A stretch of 64,000 nucleotides of DNA from Pseudoflavitalea rhizosphaerae (lineage in GTDB: Bacteria; Bacteroidota; Bacteroidia; Chitinophagales; Chitinophagaceae): positions 124,001 through 188,000 of the forward strand of contig NZ_RCSU01000001.1 in the NCBI RefSeq assembly GCF_003991355.1. The letters run 5' to 3'. Made by a program: the position numbers and the translations under genes. Position 1 is the stretch's first letter; each line of letters begins with the position of its first letter. Positions 16,548 to 25,253 of the stretch are shown piece after piece. The notes beneath the pieces are model-generated. The model did no database searches. It was given only the letters and a program-made list of their open reading frames with translations, and was not told the DNA's origin.

Positions 16548-17882
16548 TTAATAGCTCAGTTTGAGCTCTACGCGTCTGTTGAGTGTTCTGCCTTTGGCAG
16601 TTTTGTTGTCTGCGATGGGGTTGGAAGAACCAAAACCGGCTGCAGTCATCCTGCTTTCGTCAACACCTTTTGATTTCAGATAAGCCAGTACTGCCTGTGC
16701 ACGTTTTTCGCTCAGCGGCTGGTTTACTTTATCAGTACCGGTATTGTCGGTATGACCTTCAATGCTCAGTTTGAGGTCGGCATCTTTCTTCATTTCAGCA
16801 GCTACCAGGTCCAGAGAGGCATTTGATTTTGCCATCAGTTTGGAAGTACCGGTGGAGAAGAAGATCTTTCCGGCTGCTACATTCACTTTTTTCACTACTT
16901 CCTCTTTCACTACGGGGCAACCATTGTTCTCTTTGGGGCCAGGCAGGTTGGGGCATTTATCTTCTTCGTCGTTCACGCCATCCTTGTCGGTATCGGGGAT
17001 TGGACAACCATTGTAACGGGCAACGCCGGCTACATTGGGACATTTGTCTTCTTCGTCGTTCACACCATCCTTATCGGTATCAGGGATTGGGCAACCGTTG
17101 TAGCGCACCAGTCCTTTTACATCAGGGCATTTGTCGTCTTTATCAGGAACACCATCGCCATCAGTATCAGGGCAACCCTGGAACTGGGCCAGGCCTTTGA
17201 TATCAGGGCATGCGTCCAGGCTGTCTACCACGCCATCGCCATCTGTGTCTTTCGGCGCTTCGATAACGGGAATGGGTACTGTTTTAACAGGCGCGGATTT
17301 TTTGGGCTTGGAGATATTTTCTGTGAAGCCGATAGACCAGAAAAGGTTATCGTCATGTTTTTTCTGGTTGAATGCCAGGCGGTAATTGGCCTGTACAAAG
17401 AGATAGGTAAGGCCAGCGAGATTCACCTGTGCGCCGATACCGAGTGGAGCGTAAGGAGACCATCTGCTGCCGTAATTGCCAACACCAACACCAGCTGTGA
17501 GGAAGGGGTTCACGGTATAGTTATCGTTCAACAGGCGTGCATGCAGTGAACCCTCAAACTCGTTGGAATACTCATTGGAAGAACCGTTTTTGGAGTAGTT
17601 GGTGAATAATCCATTGTAACGGCCTGAGAAGTCGATCTTGTTGGTGATTCCCTGCCAGTACATAAGCGAGAATCCAAAATCATGATTCTTGAAATTGTGC
17701 CAGTCACCTTTTTTCCAGGTGTCTTTGAAAGAAGTGGCTTTGATGTCGTTAGGAGTTTTGAAGTCGGTAGCGTTTACGCTGAATCCGATAAGCTTTCCTT
17801 TCTTTTTGGAGATTTCCTGGCCTGATGCTACAGAAGCGAAAAGCATCGCGAAGGCCGCGAGAGGTAAAATTCTTCTTATCAT
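16548..17882 (-). CDS. OmpA-family porin with thrombospondin type 3 repeats
   Basis: The 444-aa protein has a signal peptide (RRILPLAAFAMLFASVASGQ), an 8-strand beta-barrel-like N-terminal region (about 25-195, with GFSLMYWQGITNKIDFSGRY), a linker rich in Pro/Lys, then TSP3 calcium-type repeats (DTDGDGVVDSLDACPD; DTDGDGVPDKDDKCPD; two copies of DTDKDGVNDEEDKCPN). The C-terminal OmpA peptidoglycan-binding domain contains SIEGHTDNTGTDKVNQPLSE, GFGSSNPIADNKTAKGR and NRRVELKL. It anchors the outer membrane to the peptidoglycan. Two repeats are nearly identical at the protein and DNA level (near 16970-17110 in the gene). A promoter box lies at 17945. Confidence 0.92.
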   Translation of the reverse strand: MIRRILPLAAFAMLFASVASGQEISKKKGKLIGFSVNATDFKTPNDIKATSFKDTWKKGDWHNFKNHDFGFSLMYWQGITNKIDFSGRYNGLFTNYSKNGSSNEYSNEFEGSLHARLLNDNYTVNPFLTAGVGVGNYGSRWSPYAPLGIGAQVNLAGLTYLFVQANYRLAFNQKKHDDNLFWSIGFTENISKPKKSAPVKTVPIPVIEAPKDTDGDGVVDSLDACPDIKGLAQFQGCPDTDGDGVPDKDDKCPDVKGLVRYNGCPIPDTDKDGVNDEEDKCPNVAGVARYNGCPIPDTDKDGVNDEEDKCPNLPGPKENNGCPVVKEEVVKKVNVAAGKIFFSTGTSKLMAKSNASLDLVAAEMKKDADLKLSIEGHTDNTGTDKVNQPLSEKRAQAVLAYLKSKGVDESRMTAAGFGSSNPIADNKTAKGRTLNRRVELKLSY

Positions 17883-17944
17883 TTATATTATTTTAGATCC
17901 GGACGGTTACATCACATGATGATACATTCCAATCCTGACGGCTG

Positions 17945-17952
17945 CAAAATTA
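17945..17952 (-). promoter_or_regulatory. -7 box for the OmpA gene
   Basis: The minus strand reads TAATTTTG, an exact TAnnTTTG match. The predicted transcript start is about 55 nt before the OmpA ATG. The -33 side is weak (CTG rather than TTG), so the call is moderate. Confidence 0.5.
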
Positions 17953-18572
17953 CTTAATGAAGGAAAAGAATCAGGTAAGATATCTACGAAGATATTGTAG
18001 TATTACTTCTATTTCACAGTAATAGCTCTATATAGTTCCAGTACTTATGCTATAACAAAAATGGCTCCGGGAAACCGGAACCATCAGTCATTAGTTATAC
18101 AGTTCTTCTGACCTGCGAATAAAAACCGGTAGCATAGAAATGCACCAGGCAAGCACGTGTTTTCGAAATGATATTGGAAAATACTATACTGCCGCAATAC
18201 ATGCGCAGCAGGCTTTACAAAGGATTGGCGATTGGTATAGAGAAAATGAAATAATGAAAATTCCGGCAGGATTGCCGTTGAACTAAGTGGAGCTGCTATC
18301 AGAGTAAGTAACCTATGATCAATCCTCTACTGTAACTATGACTGATCTACGTGTGTTGAGAACCGGTATATCCGATTGACCACACAAATATATTTTAACA
18401 TTTCATAAGCAGATGTAGTAAGTGTTCAAATTTCGTGTAGTAAAACTTCGATATTGTAGCAGAGATACGTGTAGAAATAATATTGTATCTTGGCATCGTT
18501 TTTAGCAACTTGGTTATAACGGGTAACCTGGTTTGGCAACGCTCTGTACTGAAAACCATTGAAACACACACT
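17953..18572. other. Intergenic region with hairpin, repeated motifs and a small ORF
   Basis: About 620 nt between OmpA and the response regulator. It holds a hairpin GGCTCCGG (18063-18070) - GAAA - CCGGAACC (18075-18082), with T-rich sequence on the minus side; a 48-codon plus-strand ORF at 18140-18286 (MHQASTCFRNDIGKYYTAAI...), unsupported by any family; and repeated motifs GATATTGTAG (17991-18000 and 18450-18459) and CGTGTAG(T/A)AA (near 18434 and 18470). A TATCTTGG near 18486 is one mismatch from a -7 box for the response regulator gene. Confidence 0.4.
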
Positions 18573-19214
18573 ATGCCGAACATCTTGATTGCGGATGATC
18601 ACGCGATCGTACGCTACGGAACTACCCTGATCATCAAAGACCTTATGCCTGGTGTTCACGTATCCGAAGCAGAAAACTTCAGCCTGGTCCTCAAATTACT
18701 GAACCAACAAAGGTTCGACCTGCTTATCCTCGACATCAATATCCCCGGCGGAAACAATCTCCAGATGATTGATGTAGTACGACTTCACCAGCCCCAGATC
18801 CGGATCCTTATTTTCTCCGGCTATGATGAACAACTCTTCGCACTTCGTTACCTGCAGGCAGGAGTAGACGGATACCTGGTGAAACATTCACCTGAAGAAG
18901 ACCTCAAAACGGCTATCCGTACCATTCTAAACAACGAGAAATACATCAGCTCCACCGTGAGGCAGCACCTGCTCAACGGCCTCAATACAAAATCAGACAT
19001 TGCAAAGAATCCCCTGCAAGCCCTTTCCAACCGGGAAATGGAAGTGATGCAATTACTCATTAAAGGTTCAAGTGTTGCCGATATCGGCAGCATGCTCAGC
19101 CTGCAGATTTCTACAGTGAGCACATACAAAGCGAGGATCTTCGATAAACTGGATGTTGCCAATGTAATAGACCTGGCAGAAAAAGTAAGATTGTACGGCG
19201 GACAGGCATCCTGA
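18573..19214 (+). CDS. NarL/LuxR-type response regulator
   Basis: The 213-aa protein has a receiver domain (residues 1-120) with acidic residues Asp8/Asp9, phosphoacceptor Asp54 in LLILDINIPGG, and Lys in GYLVKHSP. A C-terminal LuxR-type HTH follows, with LSNREMEVMQLLIKGSSVAD and VSTYKARIFDKLDV as the DNA-binding helices. It should be phosphorylated by a histidine kinase, dimerise and bind promoters. The ATG at 18573 fits; the frame opens upstream at 18483. Its stop lies 10 nt from the stop of the convergent 1020-aa propeller kinase, the likely partner. Pairing by convergence rather than as an operon is unusual but known. Confidence 0.9.
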   Translation: MPNILIADDHAIVRYGTTLIIKDLMPGVHVSEAENFSLVLKLLNQQRFDLLILDINIPGGNNLQMIDVVRLHQPQIRILIFSGYDEQLFALRYLQAGVDGYLVKHSPEEDLKTAIRTILNNEKYISSTVRQHLLNGLNTKSDIAKNPLQALSNREMEVMQLLIKGSSVADIGSMLSLQISTVSTYKARIFDKLDVANVIDLAEKVRLYGGQAS

Positions 19215-19224
19215 TCCGCTGCTA

Positions 19225-22200
19225 TCATTTTGTAAAGATCAGCTCCACAACTGTTCCTCCTTCTTTCCCGTCTCTGACCCTCACACGCCCCTGCATCTGC
19301 GCCACAAGGTCTTTGACAATGATAAGTCCCAAACCCGATTTGCTGCTAACGCCATTGGTGGCTACCGCAGTACCCGCTTCATCATTACACCATTCCTGCG
19401 TTTGCTTGTTCATACCAAAGCCACTGTCCTCCACAAGGATACTAACAGTATCTTCATCTGTAGTTGCCGATATTTTCACAACACCTTCGAAAGTAGCCTT
19501 CACTGCATTGTCGATCAGGTTATGCACTATGATCCCCAGCAGGTGATGATTGCTCAGCACATAAGTTTCCCTGGGAATATTGTTCTCGATCCTGGTGGAT
19601 TGCTCCGCAGCGATCTCATTGAAGATCTGCAGCTTGTTTTCCACCAGTTCATTCAAACAAAGCTTATCCATTACGATGCTGCCCTGTGAAGAGTTCAGCT
19701 TGATATATTGAAGCAGGTTATCTGTCAGGTGGTACATCCTGTATCCCGATTCGTAGATCAGGTGGGCGCTTCGTTTCTTATCATCCATCGCCTTCTCCCC
19801 TTCGGTGCTTTCGAACAATCTTCTGGCTGCGCCGGTAAGATATTTGAGCGGCGTTTTAATATCATGCGTGATAGCAGCAATCAGCCGTTCCTGCATCCGC
19901 GTTTGCCTGCGCATACTTTCTTCCGATTGCTGCAATTCCTTCAGTGTTGCCTGCAACGCCTTTGTTCGTTCATCGATCTTCTCCTCCAGTTGCGCATTCT
20001 TCCTGCGGATATACCGCAGTTTGATCCGCATGTACAAAAAGAACCCGATGATCACAAGCAATGCTATCAGCAAACGGAACCAGGCAGTTTCATAAAAAGC
20101 CAGCGGCACTACCAGCAACACGCTTTTCACCAGGTGGTTATTGGCGCCAAACCCATTCGCCTTCCGGATCCTGATCTCATAAGAACCCGAAGCCAGCGAA
20201 GAAAGCTTGATACTTCCATCACCATCAACCGGCAACCAGGTGCCGGCATTCCCATCTTTCACCAGTGAAAAATCGAGATGCCTGTTATAAGGATTACCAA
20301 AATAAGGGGTAGTAACGAAGAGCCGGAAGAAATCGAAATGTTTGTCCAGCGAAATGGTATCGGCCAGCGGAATGGAGTTGCCATCAATCTCGATCCTGTC
20401 TATAAAGAGATTGAGTGAAGGCACTTCCGGCACAAGCTTCGATGGATTACCCACCACCAGCCCATTTAGAGAAGGCAGCGAGAAATAACCACCCTTGAGT
20501 TTCAGGCCACAGGGCTGGCATCCGCCGTTGAATTCATTCGTATTGAAACCGGTGTATTTATCGTAATACAGGTAGTACGGACTGTGCAGTTTACCTGCGG
20601 CATAATCCAGCAGGTCCTGCCTGGCAGTCTGGAACAATCCCTTATTGGTGGTGATCCAGAAAAAACCATTTTCATCTTCGATCACACAATGCGCTGATGC
20701 GAGGTATCCCCCTTTGTCCATCGGCATGGCAACCAGCTTTTTTCCATCGTAGAGGTAAAATCCATCTTCATGAGTGCTGACCCAGAGCTCGCCTTCCTGC
20801 CGCACATACAAACTTCGTATATACTTGCCCGATAATTCTTTAATGGAATCGATCTTTCCGGTTGCCTTATCGATGCAGTACAAACCATTTCCGCAGCCCA
20901 TCCACATCCTTTTTGCCCCTTCTTCCTGAATATAACAGAGATCCTTAATCGCAGGATATACGATGGCAGGTTTTGAGCGGGGATCATTCAGACTGAATCG
21001 CCAGGCAGGATGCCTTTTGGCGCCAACGATCAGGTTACTGTCCTGGTCTTCATACAACATGGTGATATTATGAGGAAAACTGAACTCCCTCAACAGCTTC
21101 CTGCCTTCCGGATCGAAGCAATACAACTTCATCCGGTGCTTCACCCAGATATTCTTATCATGGTCCAGCACCATACTGGACCTGTCTTCCTTCATTCTTT
21201 TATTGAGTTCAGGCAACACTTCATGAATATCCTGCAGGTTGAACAGGTACCCCTGGGGCGTGATTATTCTATTATTCCCCAATTCAGCCTGTGCATAATA
21301 CACTTCATCTGCGTCGGACTGACCAGAGCGTATCGTAAAGAAAGGCTTCCTCGTAAACAGGAACAGCCCACGGGTTTGGCTTCCCATGAAGAGCCGCTTG
21401 AAACGGGTATCATAGCAGATAGTTGTGATCCTGTTGGCTTCATAATCGAATTCCCGCATCAGCAGTTCAGTGGTAAGCCCTTTCTTTGCTCCCGGCTTCA
21501 CCATGTACAGAGTTTTATCCATTACAACAAATACCTGATCGGCACAGGTACTCCAGTAAACCTTCGGTTTCTCCTTCCCGTTAAGGAACCCGGGATGAAG
21601 ACGAATATCTCCCTGCAATTCTCCCGTTGCAATATCACGCCCGGCTTCTATTAATGTGATCTGTGTACCCTGGATCTGGTATAACCTGCTTCCCATCAGG
21701 AAAAACTGCCAGAAATTTCCAGACTTGTACTGTAAGGAAAACTCCATTTTTCCCTTGTCCCAGGCATAGACGGAATCATTAGTGAGCAAATAGTACCTGT
21801 CAGCCGTTGGGCTCATCTTATATCTTTCAACATGGATCAGGCTGGCGTACACATTGGGAAGGCCCAGTGCACTGTATGTTTTGAAGTTTTCATCTTTTGT
21901 ATCAGGCTCAAGATCAACTTCAGAGAATAATGGATGGTCCGATAACAATGTAGCCTGTCCATCCTGCATCCGGATCAGCTGGTTCCTTTCAGTAACGCTG
22001 ATCAATGCCCCTGTCCGGAGATCAGGATGCAGCCAGGACATGCGACTGCTTACAAGCGGTAGCTGATTCTTATTGAAGGAGCGGAAGAATTGTCCATCAA
22101 ATCGTACAACGCCATTCTCCGTGTTCATCCAGAGAAAACCGCTTCTGTCGAAGCCCATTGCCTTGACGCTGTTTTGCGGCAGACCATTCTCATCAGTATA

Positions 22201-22287
22201 CTGCCGGACAGTGTACTGCAGGGAATCATGCGCAAGAATACAGGTTGGAAATAATAAAAGGATAGAATACAGTACAACTACTTTCAT
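19225..22287 (-). CDS. Two-component regulator propeller sensor histidine kinase
   Basis: The 1020-aa protein has a signal peptide, a long periplasmic segment of two-component-propeller repeats (for example ENGLPQNSVKAMGFDRSGFL near the start and ENGFFWITTNKGLF later), then a Y_Y_Y-like beta domain around residue 650-720, one membrane segment (AWFRLLIALLVIIGFFLYMR), a coiled-coil linker (RRKNAQLEEKIDERTKALQA), HisKA with ITHDIKTPLKYLTG as the H-box, and HATPase with NLIDNAVKA, DSGFGM and SGLGLIIV. It lacks the receiver and AraC output domains of hybrid kinases, so phosphate must go to a separate regulator, most likely the facing LuxR-type gene. In this family the propeller senses glycans or their breakdown products; the ligand here is unknown. 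Confidence 0.9.
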   Translation of the reverse strand: MKVVVLYSILLLFPTCILAHDSLQYTVRQYTDENGLPQNSVKAMGFDRSGFLWMNTENGVVRFDGQFFRSFNKNQLPLVSSRMSWLHPDLRTGALISVTERNQLIRMQDGQATLLSDHPLFSEVDLEPDTKDENFKTYSALGLPNVYASLIHVERYKMSPTADRYYLLTNDSVYAWDKGKMEFSLQYKSGNFWQFFLMGSRLYQIQGTQITLIEAGRDIATGELQGDIRLHPGFLNGKEKPKVYWSTCADQVFVVMDKTLYMVKPGAKKGLTTELLMREFDYEANRITTICYDTRFKRLFMGSQTRGLFLFTRKPFFTIRSGQSDADEVYYAQAELGNNRIITPQGYLFNLQDIHEVLPELNKRMKEDRSSMVLDHDKNIWVKHRMKLYCFDPEGRKLLREFSFPHNITMLYEDQDSNLIVGAKRHPAWRFSLNDPRSKPAIVYPAIKDLCYIQEEGAKRMWMGCGNGLYCIDKATGKIDSIKELSGKYIRSLYVRQEGELWVSTHEDGFYLYDGKKLVAMPMDKGGYLASAHCVIEDENGFFWITTNKGLFQTARQDLLDYAAGKLHSPYYLYYDKYTGFNTNEFNGGCQPCGLKLKGGYFSLPSLNGLVVGNPSKLVPEVPSLNLFIDRIEIDGNSIPLADTISLDKHFDFFRLFVTTPYFGNPYNRHLDFSLVKDGNAGTWLPVDGDGSIKLSSLASGSYEIRIRKANGFGANNHLVKSVLLVVPLAFYETAWFRLLIALLVIIGFFLYMRIKLRYIRRKNAQLEEKIDERTKALQATLKELQQSEESMRRQTRMQERLIAAITHDIKTPLKYLTGAARRLFESTEGEKAMDDKKRSAHLIYESGYRMYHLTDNLLQYIKLNSSQGSIVMDKLCLNELVENKLQIFNEIAAEQSTRIENNIPRETYVLSNHHLLGIIVHNLIDNAVKATFEGVVKISATTDEDTVSILVEDSGFGMNKQTQEWCNDEAGTAVATNGVSSKSGLGLIIVKDLVAQMQGRVRVRDGKEGGTVVELIFTK

Positions 22288-22394
22288 AAAGTACAGGCCC
22301 GGTTTGAGCGGGCGGGTTTAATGTAATGGTTTCGAAAGGGAGCGTTGCCGGTATTACCTGTGTAACGGAAGGATAAGGTTTGAAAAGGTATGCG

Positions 22395-22423
22395 CAAAAC
22401 TACAATAATATCTTTCCCGGCAA
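22395..22423 (-). promoter_or_regulatory. Promoter of the propeller kinase gene
   Basis: On the minus strand, TTG (complement of 22421-22423) is followed after 18 nt by TAGTTTTG (complement of 22395-22402), matching the Bacteroidota -33 TTG / -7 TAnnTTTG layout. The predicted leader is about 100 nt to the start at 22287. The spacer contains GATATTATTG, related to the GATATTGTAG motif near the response-regulator gene. Confidence 0.6.
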
Positions 22424-22440
22424 TAAAAATACTACAGCGA

Positions 22441-22806
22441 TTATGAAAGCAAAAAATAAAGTGGAATAGAAGAAAGGAAATTCATCAGCAATACGGGAAG
22501 CACCAGCCTGGATGCCGGGAAATCTTTCCGGCAAAGCTTCAATACAATGAACTCTACCAGCAGCGCCTGCGCGCAAAAGATCAGCACCAGGTTCCAGGGA
22601 AAGGAAGAAGATGCCAACAGCGGTTCAGCAAACTGCATCAACAACAATCCACCTGTAACAACTGAAATGGTATTGGCCAGCGAAGCAAATACCAGACAGG
22701 CCAGCATGGAATGGTACCTGAACCTATACAGCAACAGGGATTCTATTACAACGGTGATGAGTAATTGAAACAGGAAGAGGGGTATTACAAGAAGGTCTGT
22801 ATTCAT
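22441..22806 (-). CDS. Small membrane protein, four transmembrane segments
   Basis: From ATG 22806 (MNTDLLVIPLFLFQLLITVV) the 121-aa product has about four hydrophobic helices, roughly residues 5-25, 35-55, 70-95 and 100-120 (ending VLPVLLMNFLSSIPLYFLLS). The longer frame start at 22890 is unlikely. It lies upstream of the propeller kinase on the same strand, but the kinase's own promoter lies between them, so cotranscription is not required. No family is recognised. Confidence 0.6.
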   Translation of the reverse strand: MNTDLLVIPLFLFQLLITVVIESLLLYRFRYHSMLACLVFASLANTISVVTGGLLLMQFAEPLLASSSFPWNLVLIFCAQALLVEFIVLKLCRKDFPASRLVLPVLLMNFLSSIPLYFLLS

Positions 22807-23024
22807 GAATGTTCTGATAACTCTTGTTAAGACGATAATCCGGGCTAAAACAGGCTTTCCCGCAACGATTTTACGGCAAATCATTTGCAACCATCAATTA
22901 TTGTCCCACTTTCCCAACAACTTTCACCACTTTTTGTGCCTGAAGCTTACCCTGATTAGCGAATTATAAACAGAAATTGTCCGGCATTTGGCAGATTTCT
23001 GCAAAAATTGGTAATATTGGTTTA

Positions 23025-23900
23025 ATGAAAGTCCTCCAATTTACAGTTCCGATTGTCCAAAAAGGCTCTCTGGCGGTACAGGAAGACATACTTCCCTACT
23101 TTTACAATTATTATCACCGCCACGCCGAAGCCCAGATCACGCTGATCATCAAGGGCGAAGGCACTTTCATTGCCGGAAATTACACACAGCCATTCAAACC
23201 AGGTGAAGTTTATCTGCTTGGCGCCAATCAACCTCATATCTTCAAGGCCGACGCACATTATTTCGAAAACCAGCAGGAAAATAATATACATGCCATACAT
23301 GTTTATTTCGACCAGGACTCGCTCCTCAAAGGCATCCTGAACCTGCAGGAGTTGGATGGGATCAGGAAATTCCTGCTCAATGCCGGTAATGGCTATCAGT
23401 TACCGGAACAATATTGCGGCATGGCTTCGCTCATGATCAAGAGGATCAATACTACGGACAGGGCAGAAAGATTGTTCGAATTTTTCAGGCTCCTGCAATT
23501 TTTTGCCAATGAAGTGAAAGACTGGAAATCCCTGTCGAATGGATTCTCCAAATATTCATTTACAGATAGTGAGGGCCTGCGCATGAACGATATCTATCAG
23601 TATACCGTAGAGCATTATGCGGAAAACATATCCCTGAAGAAAGTTTCTGAAGTAGCCCATATCACTCCGCATGCTTTTTGCAAGTACTTCAAGAAACATA
23701 CAAGGAAAACCTATATGAGTTTCCTGAACGAGATCCGCATCAATGAAGCCTGTAAAAGGATCATCAACGGCGATTTCGATTCCATCTCTTCTATCGCCTA
23801 TTCCATCGGCTTCAACAATACCATTACATTCAACAGGGTATTCAAGAAAGTAACTGGTATGACGCCTTCAAACTATATCTCCGGTTATAAACGGAAATAG
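23025..23900 (+). CDS. AraC family regulator with N-terminal cupin-type sensor
   Basis: The 291-aa protein starts at ATG 23025. The N-terminal half has a cupin-like pattern (HRHAEAQITLIIKGEGTFIA and FKPGEVYLLGANQPHIFKAD) where effector binding is expected. The C-terminal AraC domain reads ISLKKVSEVAHITPHAFCKY for the first HTH and DSISSIAYSIGFNNTITFNR for the second, ending FKKVTGMTPSNY. It should respond to a small molecule and act on DNA. Neighbours are the membrane protein (divergent) and the PEP-mutase-like gene that converges 4 nt after the stop. The target is unknown. Confidence 0.88.
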   Translation: MKVLQFTVPIVQKGSLAVQEDILPYFYNYYHRHAEAQITLIIKGEGTFIAGNYTQPFKPGEVYLLGANQPHIFKADAHYFENQQENNIHAIHVYFDQDSLLKGILNLQELDGIRKFLLNAGNGYQLPEQYCGMASLMIKRINTTDRAERLFEFFRLLQFFANEVKDWKSLSNGFSKYSFTDSEGLRMNDIYQYTVEHYAENISLKKVSEVAHITPHAFCKYFKKHTRKTYMSFLNEIRINEACKRIINGDFDSISSIAYSIGFNNTITFNRVFKKVTGMTPSNYISGYKRK

Positions 23901-23904
23901 CAAC

Positions 23905-24738
23905 TTACCTGAGCATTTCATTGATATCGCCATAACTCAGCGTTCCAGCATTATAAGAGAAAGTCCCGTTTTGTTTTATTTCCTCTGCTGCCTTGTAGAA
24001 ACCGCTATAGGCGGCCCTTACAAGAGATGAACCCAGACTCACTCTTTTTACACCGAAGGATGCCAGCTCTTCCAGCGTGAATCGGGTGATGCCCAGTCCG
24101 ATTACAATATTCACAGGTTTGGGAGCTACTGCTTTCACTACTGTTTCAATTTCTTCGCGGGTAGAAAGCCCCGGAGCAAAAAGCACATCCGCACCTGCTT
24201 CAGCATAAGCAACGAGACGTTTCACCGTATCTTTCAGATCTGGCCTGCCATAGATCAGGTTTTCAGCCCTCGCGGTCAGAGTGAATTCAAAGGGAAGATC
24301 ACGGGCTGCATTCACGGCAGCGCGTACGCGCTCCACCGCCAGTTCAAAGGGGTAGATCGGATCACCGGGCCGGCCTGTGGCATCTTCGATGGAACCACCG
24401 GCAAGCCCAAGCACAGCTCCTTCCAGGATGGTCTTTGCACAATCCTCCGGCTCATCGCCATATCCATTTTCCAGGTCTGCAGAAACGGGCAGATGCGTAG
24501 CAGCAATGATCTCCGCTACATTCTCGAAGGTTTCGCCTTTGGTTAGAGCTCCTTCCCCATCCGGTTTTCCCCTGGCAAATGCCAGTCCTGCACTGGTGGT
24601 GGCGATAGCTTCAAAACCAATGCCTGTCAATATTCTGGCCGAACCTGCATCCCAGGCATTAGGGATAACGAATATGCCTGAACGCTGATGCAGTTTCTTC
24701 AGCGCTTCTCCTTTCTGCAATTGCGAAACTGTTTGCAT
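23905..24738 (-). CDS. Isocitrate lyase / PEP mutase family protein
   Basis: The 277-aa product matches the isocitrate lyase/PEP mutase superfamily TIM barrel. Marks are IFVIPNAWDAGSARILTGIG near the N terminus, ATTSAGLAFARGKPDGEGAL, VSADLENGYGD (Mg-binding acids D and E), GAVLGLAGGSIEDATG, LTARAENLIYGRPDL, and the barrel end NIVIGLGITRFTLEELASFG. The family includes carboxyphosphonoenolpyruvate, oxaloacetate and methylisocitrate enzymes; most close homologues are unassigned. It lacks the KKCGH loop of true isocitrate lyase. It should be a cytosolic C-C or C-P bond enzyme. It may be a single gene. Confidence 0.85.
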   Translation of the reverse strand: MQTVSQLQKGEALKKLHQRSGIFVIPNAWDAGSARILTGIGFEAIATTSAGLAFARGKPDGEGALTKGETFENVAEIIAATHLPVSADLENGYGDEPEDCAKTILEGAVLGLAGGSIEDATGRPGDPIYPFELAVERVRAAVNAARDLPFEFTLTARAENLIYGRPDLKDTVKRLVAYAEAGADVLFAPGLSTREEIETVVKAVAPKPVNIVIGLGITRFTLEELASFGVKRVSLGSSLVRAAYSGFYKAAEEIKQNGTFSYNAGTLSYGDINEMLR

Positions 24739-24842
24739 ATTATTCCTTATTGATTAAAAATGCATCCTGAAGTTAACAAGCATTGGGATGACGATGGAAA
24801 AAATATTAAATTTGTTTTATCCGCTTTCCAATTTTGTTTTGT

Positions 24843-25253
24843 ATGACGAAGACAGACAGCCCGATACATATTGTTATGGCAGATGATGATGCAGAGGATC
24901 TTGAGCTGCTGCAGACAGCTATTCATTCCATCGAACCGGAGGTACAATTACACCTGTTCAACAATGGGATTACCGCTTTAGAATATTTGATGGGGAGTGA
25001 TACAATACCAATGCCTTCCCTGATCATTTTCGATTACAATATGCCTCAGAAGAATGGCGCACAGTTGCTGCTTTCGCTGAATGAAGATGCACGCTATTCC
25101 AGTACACCCAAAATAATCCTCAGTACTTCCAATGCGCCATTGCACATCGAGGAATGTTTGAATAACGGCGCTACCGATTACCTGATCAAGCCCTTCCACC
25201 TCCAGGAATGTTATGAACTGGCGCGGAAGCTATTGCGGTTATGCAGGGCCTGA
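24843..25253 (+). CDS. Single-domain response regulator
   Basis: The 136-aa protein is one receiver domain with no output domain: acidic pocket around IVMADDDAEDLELL, phosphoacceptor Asp64 in IIFDYNMPQKNG, STSNAP for the conserved Ser/Thr, and DYLIKPFH for the Lys. CheY-like proteins of this type act in phosphorelays or bind other proteins. I chose ATG 24843; a TTG three codons upstream opens the frame. The last 43 nt overlap, on the opposite strand, the 3' end of the PAS kinase gene, suggesting the two belong together. Confidence 0.88.
   Translation: MTKTDSPIHIVMADDDAEDLELLQTAIHSIEPEVQLHLFNNGITALEYLMGSDTIPMPSLIIFDYNMPQKNGAQLLLSLNEDARYSSTPKIILSTSNAPLHIEECLNNGATDYLIKPFHLQECYELARKLLRLCRA

Noticed and set aside
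16970-17110. Near-identical DNA copies in the OmpA gene as a mobile repeat
   Set aside because: They are in-frame thrombospondin type 3 repeats, a known protein-repeat origin.
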